From Candidatus Latescibacterota bacterium (GTDB lineage Bacteria; Krumholzibacteriota; Krumholzibacteriia; Krumholzibacteriales; WJIX01): a stretch of 12,901 nucleotides of DNA. The stretch is taken from NCBI GenBank assembly GCA_030643145.1, contig DAOWMJ010000033.1, positions 1 through 12,901 on the forward strand, given 5' to 3'. This document shows positions 5,874-12,899 of this stretch, one piece after another (position 1 is the stretch's first letter; each line of letters opens with the position of its first letter). The notes under the pieces are model-generated. The model was not told the DNA's origin and did not search any database. It saw only the letters and a list, made by a program, of their open reading frames with translations. The position numbers and the translations under genes were made by a program.

Positions 5874-7004
5874 ATGTTCAAAAGAAGCCTGCGCCTCTTT
5901 GAACTATGGGGGATCGCGGTTGAAATTCATTTCAGCTGGATTTTTGTTATTCTACTTGTAACCTGGAGTTTTGCTACCGGGGTTTATCCCGATATTTATC
6001 ACGGCGAAAAATTTTTCACCGGCCAATTGTGGATAATGTCTTTTTTGACTGCTATTCTGTTGTTTGTTTCAATACTTCTTCACGAGTTTAGCCATTCGGT
6101 TGTTGCTATCAGGAACGGTCTCCCTATTGGAAAGATTACCTTATTTATGTTCGGGGGGGTGGCTCAGATGCGGCGGGAGGTTGAAAGTCCCGCTGTGGAA
6201 CTTAAGATGACTTCCGCGGGCCCTGCCATGACTCTTGTACTGATAGGCCTTTTTTACTTGCTCGGAGTACTTTTTAGATCCTTCGACTCCCTTTTCGTTT
6301 TGTTTAATTCTCTGGCGGCTATAAATGGAGTGATATTTGTCTTCAATATGGTTCCGGGGTTTCCTCTTGACGGCGGGAGAATACTAAGAGCGATTATTTG
6401 GCATCGAACAGGCAATATTCTTAGAGCGACAAAAATCGCCAGCCGGATCGGCAAAGGGTTTGCCTTTATCCTGATCGGTATAGGTGTTATGAATTTACTC
6501 GTTTACAGGGATTTTATAGGTGGCGTCTGGTTGATGATAATTGGCAGTTTTCTCAGACAGGCCGCCAATAGAAGTTATAATAATATTCTTTACAAAGAGG
6601 TTATGGAGAATTTTCAGGTATCGGACATAGTAAGATATGATGTTGTTGCGGTTGGATTATCGGTTGATTTGCTGACGCTTGTTGAGGATTATTTTAAAAG
6701 ATACCATTTCCTCTCTTTCCCGGTTGTTGAGGATGAAATGCTGGTAGGGATAGTAACACTCGAGGAAGTGAAGAGGATTAGCAGCAGCAAGTGGGCTGAA
6801 ACAAAGGTGGCGGATTTAGTAAATACAAAGTTTGTTGATTTCGTTGTTCGAGGGTTTAATTCCGCCGGGAGGGTTCTCCATCTTATAAATGCGGGAAAGT
6901 ACAATTCTTTTCCGGTTGTCGATAATTATGGCAGGTTAATAGGTGTTATAAACAGAAGCGATTATGAAGAAGCTGTGGGAGTAATGACTTCTTTGAAGAA
7001 TTAA
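5874..7004 (+). CDS. Site-2 protease family (M50) membrane metalloprotease with C-terminal CBS pair
   Basis: A 376-residue protein with AAAGGA about 5 nt before ATG 5874. The N-terminal ~230 residues are hydrophobic, with spans near 17-32, 52-72, 112-133, 138-160 and 195-225. The zinc-binding H-E-F-S-H is at 70-74 and the second motif P-G-F-P-L-D-G-G-R at 161-169 supplies the third ligand, D166, so the protease core looks complete. Residues about 243-372 form two CBS domains, which in related proteins bind adenosyl nucleotides and regulate activity. This is the SpoIVFB-like or 'Rip' branch of intramembrane proteases. It starts 31 bp after panD on the same strand and probably shares the operon. 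A link to the ligase-PanD pair is not obvious; an attractive but untested idea is sensing of AMP/ATP changes made by the ligase. Its substrate, perhaps an anti-sigma factor, is not in the window. Confidence 0.9.
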   Translation: MFKRSLRLFELWGIAVEIHFSWIFVILLVTWSFATGVYPDIYHGEKFFTGQLWIMSFLTAILLFVSILLHEFSHSVVAIRNGLPIGKITLFMFGGVAQMRREVESPAVELKMTSAGPAMTLVLIGLFYLLGVLFRSFDSLFVLFNSLAAINGVIFVFNMVPGFPLDGGRILRAIIWHRTGNILRATKIASRIGKGFAFILIGIGVMNLLVYRDFIGGVWLMIIGSFLRQAANRSYNNILYKEVMENFQVSDIVRYDVVAVGLSVDLLTLVEDYFKRYHFLSFPVVEDEMLVGIVTLEEVKRISSSKWAETKVADLVNTKFVDFVVRGFNSAGRVLHLINAGKYNSFPVVDNYGRLIGVINRSDYEEAVGVMTSLKN

Positions 7005-7080
7005 CCTGGAGATCTTTTTTATTAATATCTTTTCTTTGATCACACACCAATACTGAAAACTATCAGATGATACGGTTTAC

Positions 7081-7113
7081 CTATTTTCGATTTGTTCCGG
7101 TTAAAGAAAATAG
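7081..7113. terminator. Weak bidirectional hairpin between converging genes
   Basis: CTATTTTC (7081-7088) is perfectly complementary to GAAAATAG (7106-7113) across a 17-nt loop. It lies 76 bp after the protease stop and 62 bp after the aldolase stop, where a shared terminator would be expected. The stem is AT-rich and the loop long, so the call is tentative. Confidence 0.3.
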
Positions 7114-7175
7114 AGATTCTGAACTTCCCTGATTGGCAAATATTATTGATAGGTTTGAAGGCTATAAAGGCTGAA

Positions 7176-7796
7176 TCAACGAAGCTTGTCTATTTCGCTG
7201 ATCTGTTCATCGGTAAGTTCATTCGCGCTGCCTAGCAACTCCGCGACAAGGCTTGTTTTGGCCGCGGCCTCCAGCACTTCGATTTTGTTAAATGCGTCTT
7301 CAAGTGAAATCCCAAGGCAGACAGGGCCATGTTTTTCCATTAGCAGCACATCCGTAGTTACGGCTGCCTCAGAGACTGCCAGGGCTAAATCTTCAGATCC
7401 CATAAGGGCATAGGGAACACTGGTTATTTCTCCCAGGATAAATCGTGATTCGCCGGTAAAATTACTATTTATCTTTTTCCCTGCGGCTGACAGAGCGGTT
7501 GTCCATGGAGGATGAGCGTGAATTATGGCTTTGATATCGCCGCGGCGTTTGTAAATTAGAAGGTGAAGGGATGTTTCAATGCTTGGCTTCTGGTTTGAAG
7601 AAAGGTTTTTGCCGTCTGCTGAAATCTCGCATATAGTTTCAGCTGTAAGTCTGCCCTTGTCGAGCCCGGATGGAGTAATAAAAATTGAACCGCTATTTTC
7701 CCTCAGGCTTATGTTGCCGCCTGATGTTGTAGTAAGACCCCGGGAGTATAGACGCCGCATAAAATAAGCGATTTCGTCTTTATTCTTTTCCGTCAT
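7176..7796 (-). CDS. Class II aldolase/adducin family protein, L-fuculose-phosphate aldolase-like
   Basis: A 206-residue protein of normal length for the family. Class II aldolases of this group split sugar phosphates such as L-fuculose 1-phosphate into dihydroxyacetone phosphate and an aldehyde, using a zinc ion. Seen: the phosphate-binding S-G-G-N-I-S at 25-30 and T-P-S-G at 41-44, the general-base glutamate in P-S-I-E (E74), zinc ligands in H-A-H-P-P (H93, H95) and in M-E-K-H-G-P (H156). All catalytic positions of FucA are therefore present. The exact substrate cannot be read from sequence; relatives include ribulose-phosphate epimerases and methylthioribulose-phosphate dehydratases, although H-A-H-P-P with a short length fits FucA-like enzymes best. 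It converges on the protease gene and diverges from the MEMO-family gene; no sugar kinase or isomerase is nearby. GGTGA lies 5 nt before the ATG. Confidence 0.85.
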   Translation of the reverse strand: MTEKNKDEIAYFMRRLYSRGLTTTSGGNISLRENSGSIFITPSGLDKGRLTAETICEISADGKNLSSNQKPSIETSLHLLIYKRRGDIKAIIHAHPPWTTALSAAGKKINSNFTGESRFILGEITSVPYALMGSEDLALAVSEAAVTTDVLLMEKHGPVCLGISLEDAFNKIEVLEAAAKTSLVAELLGSANELTDEQISEIDKLR

Positions 7797-7862
7797 ATTT
7801 TCACCATTGTAAAGGTGTCATTTCGTTCACTCTTTCAAGATACAATCTTCCCTCTATTATTC

Positions 7863-7890
7863 ATTATAATCATATAAATTAACAGGACAA
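7863..7890 (-). promoter_or_regulatory. Candidate sigma-70 promoter of the aldolase gene
   Basis: On the minus strand TTGTCC (7890-7885) and a perfect TATAAT (7868-7863) are 16 nt apart. Transcription would start near 7856, giving a leader of about 60 nt before ATG 7796. This is the best promoter match in the window. Confidence 0.55.
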
Positions 7891-7936
7891 AATATCTATA
7901 CTCCTTCTGAAAGTTAAGCAAATTCTCTAATTCAGT

Positions 7937-7958
7937 TCAGCCTAAGGCTGATTTTTAT
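7937..7958 (+). terminator. Short hairpin with T run in the region upstream of the MEMO-family gene
   Basis: TCAGCC (7937-7942), loop TAA, GGCTGA (7946-7951), then TTTTTAT. It has the form of a small intrinsic terminator reading rightward, yet no rightward gene ends here: the aldolase is divergent and the MEMO-family gene starts 93 bp downstream. It could be an attenuator in that gene's leader or coincidence. Confidence 0.33.
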
Positions 7959-8050
7959 CCTGGAGTCGGGAAACAGGACTGTTTAAAAGGAAATATAGAC
8001 CTGTCCGTAATAATCTTGTACTCTTTATTATATAAAAGAGAGGATTTGAA

Positions 8051-9193
8051 ATGAAGATTTCATCGATTGTATCAAGCATTCTGTTGTTAACGGTACAAGC
8101 ATCTTTTTCGTCTGCGGCTGAGGAATCTTTGTCTGATGTGCGGATGCCTCTTGATACTGTCGGCTACGCGACTACTCCTTCACAAGTGGAAGCGATTATA
8201 AATTTGTGTGATTCGCTTGAGAGTGAGCTCTATTTGGCGAATGAACAAAGATATCCCATAATATCAAAAAGGAATTTAATCGCCGCAATTTGTCCCCATG
8301 ATGATTATCTATATGCAGGTCCGGTTTATCTTCATGTTATGAGGGAAGTCAGGGCGCCCGTGATTATAATGTTCGGGGTTTCTCACCATGCCAGGCATAT
8401 GGGGTTAGAGGGAAAACTGGTTTTCGATAATTTTAAGGCCTGGAAGGGGCCCTATGGAAAGCTCGAAATTTCAGGCCTCAGGGAAGATATTATTGAAGCG
8501 CTCCCTGAAAAACTTGTTCTTGTTGACGGTGATATTCATTCGAAAGAACATTCTCTCGAAGCATTTCTGCCCTTTCTGCGCTATCCGGAGTTGGGGGGGG
8601 AAGGCAAAATCTTGGACCGGAAAGATTTTTCTTTCCCAACGATTCTTCCGATTCTTGTTACAAGATTTAAAGGAGAATCGCAGAGAGAAGTAGCGGACAT
8701 GCTTGCCGCTGTGTTGAAAAAAGAGATGGAAAAAAAGGGGTGGGAGCTGGGGACAGATGTACAGATACTTATCTCCGCTGATTGTGTGCACTATGGAGAC
8801 GAAAAATGGGGTGGCCGCAATTATGCCCCCTTTGGAACAGACAGAAAGGGGTATGAGAAGGCGCTTGAGCAGGAGATAAAAATAATTAATTCATCTTTAA
8901 CAGGGCTGATAGACGCCGGGCGCATAAGTCAGTTTAGATATCTGGTTGAGAGGGATGATCTGGAGTGGCCTTACAAAATACCCTGGTGTGGCGTTTATTC
9001 GATCCCATTCGGGCTGGCCACTCTTGAGAAGCTTTGTAAGTTGGCCGGACGGGAACCCCCGGAAGGGGTTTTATTGAAATATGGCACCAGCCTGGACCCG
9101 GGACGATTCAACCCCGAAACTAAAGGGCTTGGAGTAACAAATATTAATACCCTCCATCATTGGGTTGGATATGCGGGTATAGGGTATTGGTGA
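8051..9193 (+). CDS. Exported MEMO-family protein (AmmeMemoRadiSam protein B-like)
   Basis: A 380-residue protein with a strong ribosome site, AGAGAGGA at 8037-8044. Residues 1-23 are a Sec signal peptide with a hydrophobic core and A-S-F-S-S-A-A before the probable cleavage site, and no lipobox. The rest fits the MEMO1 fold, related to extradiol dioxygenases: C-P-H-D-D-Y-L-Y-A-G at 81-90 (like P-H-A-G-Y-x-Y-S-G), G-V-S-H-H at 109-113, E-H-S-L-E-A-F-L-P-F-L at 166-176, S-A-D-C-V-H-Y at 242-248, and P-W-C-G at 311-314. These supply counterparts of the metal- or substrate-site histidines and cysteine of human MEMO1 (H83, H112 or H113, C313 as likely positions). Bacterial MEMO proteins are usually cytoplasmic and near AMMECR1 and a radical SAM gene; neither is here. 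An exported, stand-alone copy is unusual. Biochemical role unknown; a metal- or redox-linked periplasmic function is inference. Confidence 0.85.
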   Translation: MKISSIVSSILLLTVQASFSSAAEESLSDVRMPLDTVGYATTPSQVEAIINLCDSLESELYLANEQRYPIISKRNLIAAICPHDDYLYAGPVYLHVMREVRAPVIIMFGVSHHARHMGLEGKLVFDNFKAWKGPYGKLEISGLREDIIEALPEKLVLVDGDIHSKEHSLEAFLPFLRYPELGGEGKILDRKDFSFPTILPILVTRFKGESQREVADMLAAVLKKEMEKKGWELGTDVQILISADCVHYGDEKWGGRNYAPFGTDRKGYEKALEQEIKIINSSLTGLIDAGRISQFRYLVERDDLEWPYKIPWCGVYSIPFGLATLEKLCKLAGREPPEGVLLKYGTSLDPGRFNPETKGLGVTNINTLHHWVGYAGIGYW

Positions 9194-9222
9194 ATTTTAT
9201 AACAGAGATTCCAATATTGAAA

Positions 9223-9570
9223 TTAACCCGGAACCAGTTCTATTGTATCACCCGTGTGGGAATAGGTTTCAGCCAATGTGTTTGGAGGCAGCTCCAGAGC
9301 GCCTATAGCCCCGGAGGCTGAATCGGCAAAACAGTCCGGAGGAAAATTCTTGAGCATCTTAATAATCTTCCTGTCTTTATCGATGAAGATTATATCAACA
9401 GGGTTCTTCATCCCGACAGTATAAATTCCACTGCATGGGGATATCCACAGGACACAGCCATTTGGAATTCCGTTGTTATTGATATGTCGAAGGGTTTTCT
9501 GGAAATTTGAAGTTAATGTAAGCAAAGTATCTCCGAGCATGGTGTGTCGTGTTATATTCCGGGCGGACAT
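9223..9570 (-). CDS. DUF192 family protein
   Basis: A 115-residue protein; ATG 9570 follows GAGGAG, and the gene starts 10 bp after the stop of the membrane-protein gene upstream, so the two form a pair. DUF192 features are clear: L-W-I-S-P-C-S-G-I-Y at 41-50, G-M-K-N-P-V-D-I-I-F-I-D at 53-64, a D-R-K-I-I turn, and A-L-E-L-P-P-N-T at 91-98 followed by G-D at 107-108. There is no signal peptide, although many DUF192 proteins are exported. The function of the family is not established. The P-C-x-x-I-x-T-x-x-M variant is one I associate with members located near Tad-type pilus genes, which fits its neighbour here; that association is from memory. Confidence 0.82.
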   Translation of the reverse strand: MSARNITRHTMLGDTLLTLTSNFQKTLRHINNNGIPNGCVLWISPCSGIYTVGMKNPVDIIFIDKDRKIIKMLKNFPPDCFADSASGAIGALELPPNTLAETYSHTGDTIELVPG

Positions 9571-9580
9571 TTAATCTCCT

Positions 9581-10180
9581 CTATACAAATACTCCGGTAA
9601 TTATTACGGCGAGAGTTGACATTGCCAGTATTGTCTTCCAGGGGTCGAGTATGTGGCGGAGTGATTTCCGCTCTCTTTCTGATGATTCTAGATCGACAAT
9701 ATAATTGTTTTCGTTATCCATTTTGCTTGCTTCTATTCGGGCGAGTTGTGATTTAAGGTTTTCTTCCCCGAGGGCTGGGGCCTGGATTGGGATTATCATC
9801 GGTTGGATATTTGACAATACCAATTGTTCTGCTTTAAAAAACTTGGAGACAGCAAGAAATAGAAAAAGAATCATAAAAACAAGTATTGACCCCAAAGGGC
9901 CTGTTATTGCTCCAGCCGCCGTTGAATAAACAAATCTTGATTTCGTGGTTTTGTTGTTAAAGTGCATTGGAATGGTAAGAAGAAAGGATATGATGATACC
10001 CGAAGTTGAGAAATAGAGGCCGCTCAGTCCATCTCTTAGAGTGTGGATCGCGATCGACATTATTGCTATATAAGCGATTGTTACGAGAACAGTTTTTTTC
10101 GAGTTGTTTGTCATAATAACAAAAATAAAGAGTATGGCCAGAAGTTTAAGAAACAAAGTTTGTAATTGATATGCTTCCAC
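9581..10180 (-). CDS. Polytopic membrane protein resembling a prepilin peptidase (CpaA/TadV type) without its catalytic aspartates
   Basis: A 199-residue protein starting with GTG at 10180 behind AAGGGAGGAC. Predicted membrane spans lie near 8-24, 31-48, 53-72, 90-113 and 181-199; a charged segment at 114-180 separates the last two. The stretch 51-96 (G-L-S-G-L, S-G-I-I-I-S-F-L-L-T-I-P, then A-A-G-A-I-T-G-P) follows the order seen in A24 prepilin peptidases, where G-L-x-G-L, a glycine-rich span, the G-x-G-D motif and G-A-x-x-G-P occur in turn. Here G-x-G-D is replaced by N-K-T-T-K-S-R, and the first catalytic aspartate region reads M-T-N-N-S-K-K (23-29), so peptidase activity is not expected. 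I-P-I-Q-A-P-A-L-G at 131-139 also recalls the end of CpaA proteins. Pairing with a DUF192 gene supports a Tad-pilus connection. The resemblance is by pattern, not by search; it may simply be an unrelated membrane protein. Confidence 0.7.
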   Translation of the reverse strand: MEAYQLQTLFLKLLAILFIFVIMTNNSKKTVLVTIAYIAIMSIAIHTLRDGLSGLYFSTSGIIISFLLTIPMHFNNKTTKSRFVYSTAAGAITGPLGSILVFMILFLFLAVSKFFKAEQLVLSNIQPMIIPIQAPALGEENLKSQLARIEASKMDNENNYIVDLESSERERKSLRHILDPWKTILAMSTLAVIITGVFV

Positions 10181-10280
10181 CGTTGTCCTCCCTTATTTTT
10201 GTTAAACACATCTTCATTTTTGTTGTAGAACAAGATATGTTCCTTAAATCGGAATTGAATTTCAAAGAGTAGTCTGAACT

Positions 10281-10310
10281 TTGAATAATCACATCGCGAT
10301 TTTGTATATT
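10281..10310 (+). promoter_or_regulatory. Rightward sigma-70-like promoter pointing against the surrounding genes
   Basis: TTGAAT (10281-10286) and TATATT (10305-10310) are 18 nt apart. Transcription would begin near 10317, just before AGGGGG (10321-10326) and a 9-codon frame (10333-10362, product MRAKAEHFS). Continuing, it would be antisense to the 3' end of the glycosyltransferase gene. Consensus match only. Confidence 0.33.
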
Positions 10311-10423
10311 CTATGTTTGCAGGGGGTTATCTATGCGGGCAAAAGCCGAACACTTCTCTTAAAAACAAATTTTTAAAAATATATATTGCGCGGAACAGAA
10401 AAATGTGAGGAATATTTACCAGA

Positions 10424-10438
10424 GAATCTTCAAGATTC
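10424..10438. repeat. 15-bp perfect palindrome, possible protein-binding site
   Basis: GAATCTT (10424-10430), central C, AAGATTC (10432-10438). It lies 74-88 bp beyond the stop codon of the minus-strand glycosyltransferase gene. With a one-base centre it makes a better DNA-binding site than an RNA hairpin. No second copy was noticed in the window. Confidence 0.35.
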
Positions 10439-10511
10439 AGAGGCAATGGGTAATAGTACTCAGTTTGATTTTGTATATTGAACTCCGTTTCCAGCGATTG
10501 AGCATAATACC

Positions 10512-11642
10512 TCAGAAGGCGTCATCGCGTCGAGTAAGATCTTTTCCCGGAACGCGTTTTTCTCTGTTTTTTCCTTTCATGATAAGTGTAGCCATTGCCT
10601 TTTCTACACGTTTCATGTTGGCTTCCCATAGTCCCCGATCGAGGATTATACGGACATTAATATTCCCGGCTTTTTCAAGAAAAGGTTTGTTTCCCGCTGC
10701 TTTAATGACAGATTCGGCGAGTTTTACGGGATCGTTTGCGGGTATTATAAGCCCATTTTCACCTTCAATAATCCACTCTCTGTTTCCTTCAAGATCTGTT
10801 ACGATAGGTGTTAGACCGCTTGCCATCGCTTCAAGAAGTGACACCGAAGTAGAATCCGAAAGTGAGGTCGATATATAGATATCACTTTTTCTTAACTCAC
10901 GAGAGAGTTCTTCGGGATTTAACTTTCCCTTGAAGCTGAAATTTTCACCTACTCCTAGTTTTTCTGTTTTATTCCGAAGGTTTTCACGTTCCGGTCCATC
11001 CCCGCAGATGATAAAGTGAGCATTGATCTCTTTTAGAATATAGGGGGCGGCATCGATTAAGAGATCAAGATTATAGATATTATAGTGGTTGCGAGTGCTT
11101 ATTATTAATGTAGCATCATTCTTACCCTGTGCTTCCCCGGTTTCTGAGGATGGGTAAAAAACATTATCATCTATACCAAAATATATTTTAAGAGTATTTT
11201 GCTTTGAGGCGCCGGCCTCAATCGCGATTCTGGAAAGATCTTCCGAATCCGCGGTGATTAAATCGGCTTTTCGCAGGGCGTATTTAATCTGTACTTTATG
11301 GAGGAAGTGTTTTTTGTAATCTACAAGAAGATCAGATCCAAGAGCTGATACAGCGAGCGGCCGGAAACCGCATAGGGCCCCGAGCAATCCATATCCGCTG
11401 ACATAGAGTGAGTTGACAATATCTGGACGGAATTTGCTAAGTTCTTCTTTTAAGAGTCTCAGTGATGAGAGGTATCCGAGGAGATTTGTGGGCAGATATT
11501 TTCTAAGCTGTATTACAGGCACTGGGGAATTTTCTGCTTTTTCGAAGGAAAATAAAAGGACTTCGTGGCCTTGTGCTTTAAAGAAACCTCCCCAGCGTTT
11601 TATGTGAGTAAGTGAGCCGTCTCCTAGAATCGCGATCCTCAT
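10512..11642 (-). CDS. GT4-family glycosyltransferase (GT-B fold)
   Basis: A 376-residue protein, normal length for GT4 enzymes, with AAAGGAAAGGA about 10 nt before ATG 11642. Such enzymes transfer a sugar from a nucleotide donor, keeping the donor's anomeric configuration, and build lipopolysaccharide, capsule or glycolipids at the inner face of the membrane. The N-terminal Rossmann-like domain starts M-R-I-A-I-L-G-D-G-S and includes A-L-G-S-D at 100-104. The donor-binding half shows I-I-C-G-D-G-P-E-R at 211-219, F-K-G at 237-239, and S-D-S-T-S-V-S-L-L-E-A-M-A-S-G at 262-276. The last is the family's E-x7-E motif with Asp (D263) for the first Glu and E271 kept, a variant also seen in active relatives. 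The C-terminal ~25 residues are basic and probably unstructured. It is isolated from other sugar genes here, so donor and acceptor cannot be named. Confidence 0.9.
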   Translation of the reverse strand: MRIAILGDGSLTHIKRWGGFFKAQGHEVLLFSFEKAENSPVPVIQLRKYLPTNLLGYLSSLRLLKEELSKFRPDIVNSLYVSGYGLLGALCGFRPLAVSALGSDLLVDYKKHFLHKVQIKYALRKADLITADSEDLSRIAIEAGASKQNTLKIYFGIDDNVFYPSSETGEAQGKNDATLIISTRNHYNIYNLDLLIDAAPYILKEINAHFIICGDGPERENLRNKTEKLGVGENFSFKGKLNPEELSRELRKSDIYISTSLSDSTSVSLLEAMASGLTPIVTDLEGNREWIIEGENGLIIPANDPVKLAESVIKAAGNKPFLEKAGNINVRIILDRGLWEANMKRVEKAMATLIMKGKNREKRVPGKDLTRRDDAF

Positions 11643-11896
11643 GAAGTTTATCCTTTCCTTTTGTTGAATTACATACTATGTCACTGAAGATTATTATTAA
11701 TCAGGACAAATGTATATGGTTTTTAACTCTATAGTGGAGGTTGCCGTTTTCGGGGGGTTTTTCGGAAAGCTTCCGCGGATTGTTTTGTTTAAAGATTTTT
11801 AAGTTGTTAATGACAGGGAAAGCCCTAAGACGCTATATTTTATTCAAGTTAAGTTTATTCTCAGGCCGTTTGAAAGAAAGATGCCGGTAGAATAGT

Positions 11897-12565
11897 ATGA
11901 AAAAATCCTTGAAGCTGATCGATATTTTTAACGTCCTGGAAAATTATTATGGGCCCAGAAACTGGTGGCCTGTAACACCGTCCGGAAAAAACTATCCTGA
12001 ATATACAGGAGGGCCTGAGAATGATGGACAGAGATTCGAGGTTGCGGTAGGGGCTGTTCTTACGCAGAACACTTCATGGAAGAATGCCGCGCGCGCGATT
12101 GAAAATCTAAATAGATCAAACAATTTAAATCCGGAAGCTATTGCAAATCTTGAAGATATGGAGCTCGGTCAAATTATTCGTTCATCGGGATATTACAACA
12201 TGAAAGCCGGGAAACTAAAGGTTCTTGCCGATTATTTCCTTAAGAAAATTGAGATAAGCCGTGAATCACTTCTTCAGCTCTACGGAATAGGGCCGGAGAC
12301 AGCCGATTCTATTTTGTTATATGCTTATGACAGACCTTGCTTTGTAATTGACGCGTACACGAGAAGGATATTCGGGAGGATCGGTATAATAGATGCTGAT
12401 GAGACATATGAAAGTATCAGGGAATACTTTGAAACAAATCTTCCCTTTGATATCCGGGTGTTCAAGGAATACCATGCCCTTATTGTTGAACATGCTAAAT
12501 CGTTCTGCCGGAAAACCCCCCATTGCCGTGATTGTCCATTACATTATATCTGCGATTTTAAGTGA
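11897..12565 (+). CDS. Endonuclease III-related HhH-GPD DNA glycosylase (COG2231 type) with a 4Fe-4S cluster motif
   Basis: A 222-residue protein. These enzymes remove damaged bases in base-excision repair; Helicobacter MagIII, a 3-methyladenine glycosylase, belongs to the same group. Seen: Y-Y-G-P-R-N-W-W-P at 17-25 and V-G-A-V-L-T-Q-N-T-S-W-K at 51-62, both hallmarks of this branch; the helix-hairpin-helix L-Y-G-I-G-P-E-T-A at 128-136; catalytic D152 in V-I-D-A-Y-T; and cluster cysteines 204, 210, 213 and 219. The lysine that makes endonuclease III a lyase is Glu here (G-P-E-T-A), so a monofunctional glycosylase is expected. The cluster spacing is C-x5-C-x2-C-x5-C rather than the x6 of E. 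coli Nth; I believe this is usual in the branch. The ATG at 11897 has only a weak ribosome site (GGTAGAATAG). The gene diverges from the glycosyltransferase and stands alone. Confidence 0.9.
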   Translation: MKKSLKLIDIFNVLENYYGPRNWWPVTPSGKNYPEYTGGPENDGQRFEVAVGAVLTQNTSWKNAARAIENLNRSNNLNPEAIANLEDMELGQIIRSSGYYNMKAGKLKVLADYFLKKIEISRESLLQLYGIGPETADSILLYAYDRPCFVIDAYTRRIFGRIGIIDADETYESIREYFETNLPFDIRVFKEYHALIVEHAKSFCRKTPHCRDCPLHYICDFK

Positions 12566-12587
12566 CGATTGAGTGGTGAATAAAGAT

Positions 12588-12623
12588 CGCTGAAACAAAC
12601 CGGAAGATGCCGGATGCTCAGCG
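12588..12623 (+). terminator. Two-tier hairpin after the glycosylase gene
   Basis: CGCTGA (12588-12593) pairs with TCAGCG (12618-12623), enclosing CCGG (12600-12603) and CCGG (12610-12613) with a 6-nt loop. It begins 22 bp after the stop codon, where a terminator would lie, but no T run follows. Confidence 0.3.
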
Positions 12624-12876
12624 TCGCGTTGAATAGATCCCCATTATGATTATCTGCCGCGCTGATTTCAGATATGTGACAATACCCTCCGCTATAAAAA
12701 AAGATTATCGATCTGGAACTATTCGAGCCCGCGTTATGTGAACAATTCTTGCGCTATACTGATTGCAGAAAAATTATGGCAGCTGTGATGAATGTAACGC
12801 TAATTTGTGATATAACAAAAAGTTACCAGTGGACGCGTAAAAAATAGGGTTTTGTCGAAAGGGTTGTAGATGCATG

Positions 12877-12899
12877 CCGGACATAATGTTATGCGCCGG
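12877..12899. repeat. Interrupted palindrome at the window edge
   Basis: CCGG (12877-12880), a, CATAA (12882-12886), tg, TTATG (12889-12893), cg, CCGG (12896-12899): nine paired positions around a 2-nt centre with a 1/2-nt bulge. It may be a protein-binding site or part of a larger element cut off by the window end. Confidence 0.35.

Larger units (their letters stand above)
10181..10511. other. 331-bp intergenic region with a rightward promoter-like site, a palindrome and no convincing gene
   Basis: This AT-rich gap lies between two minus-strand genes. It holds the ribosome site of the membrane-protein gene at its left end, a rightward promoter-like sequence at 10281-10310, a 9-codon frame starting at 10333 with AGGGGG upstream, a 15-bp palindrome at 10424-10438, and the 13-nt direct repeat GATTTTGTATATT at 10298-10310 and 10467-10479. 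I see no clear leftward promoter and no strong terminator for the glycosyltransferase gene. Confidence 0.5.

Noticed and set aside
10405..10878. Rightward 157-codon frame overlapping the glycosyltransferase gene
   Set aside because: Its product is low-complexity Ser/Arg/Phe-rich with no family features, and it lies antisense to a clear GT4 gene.
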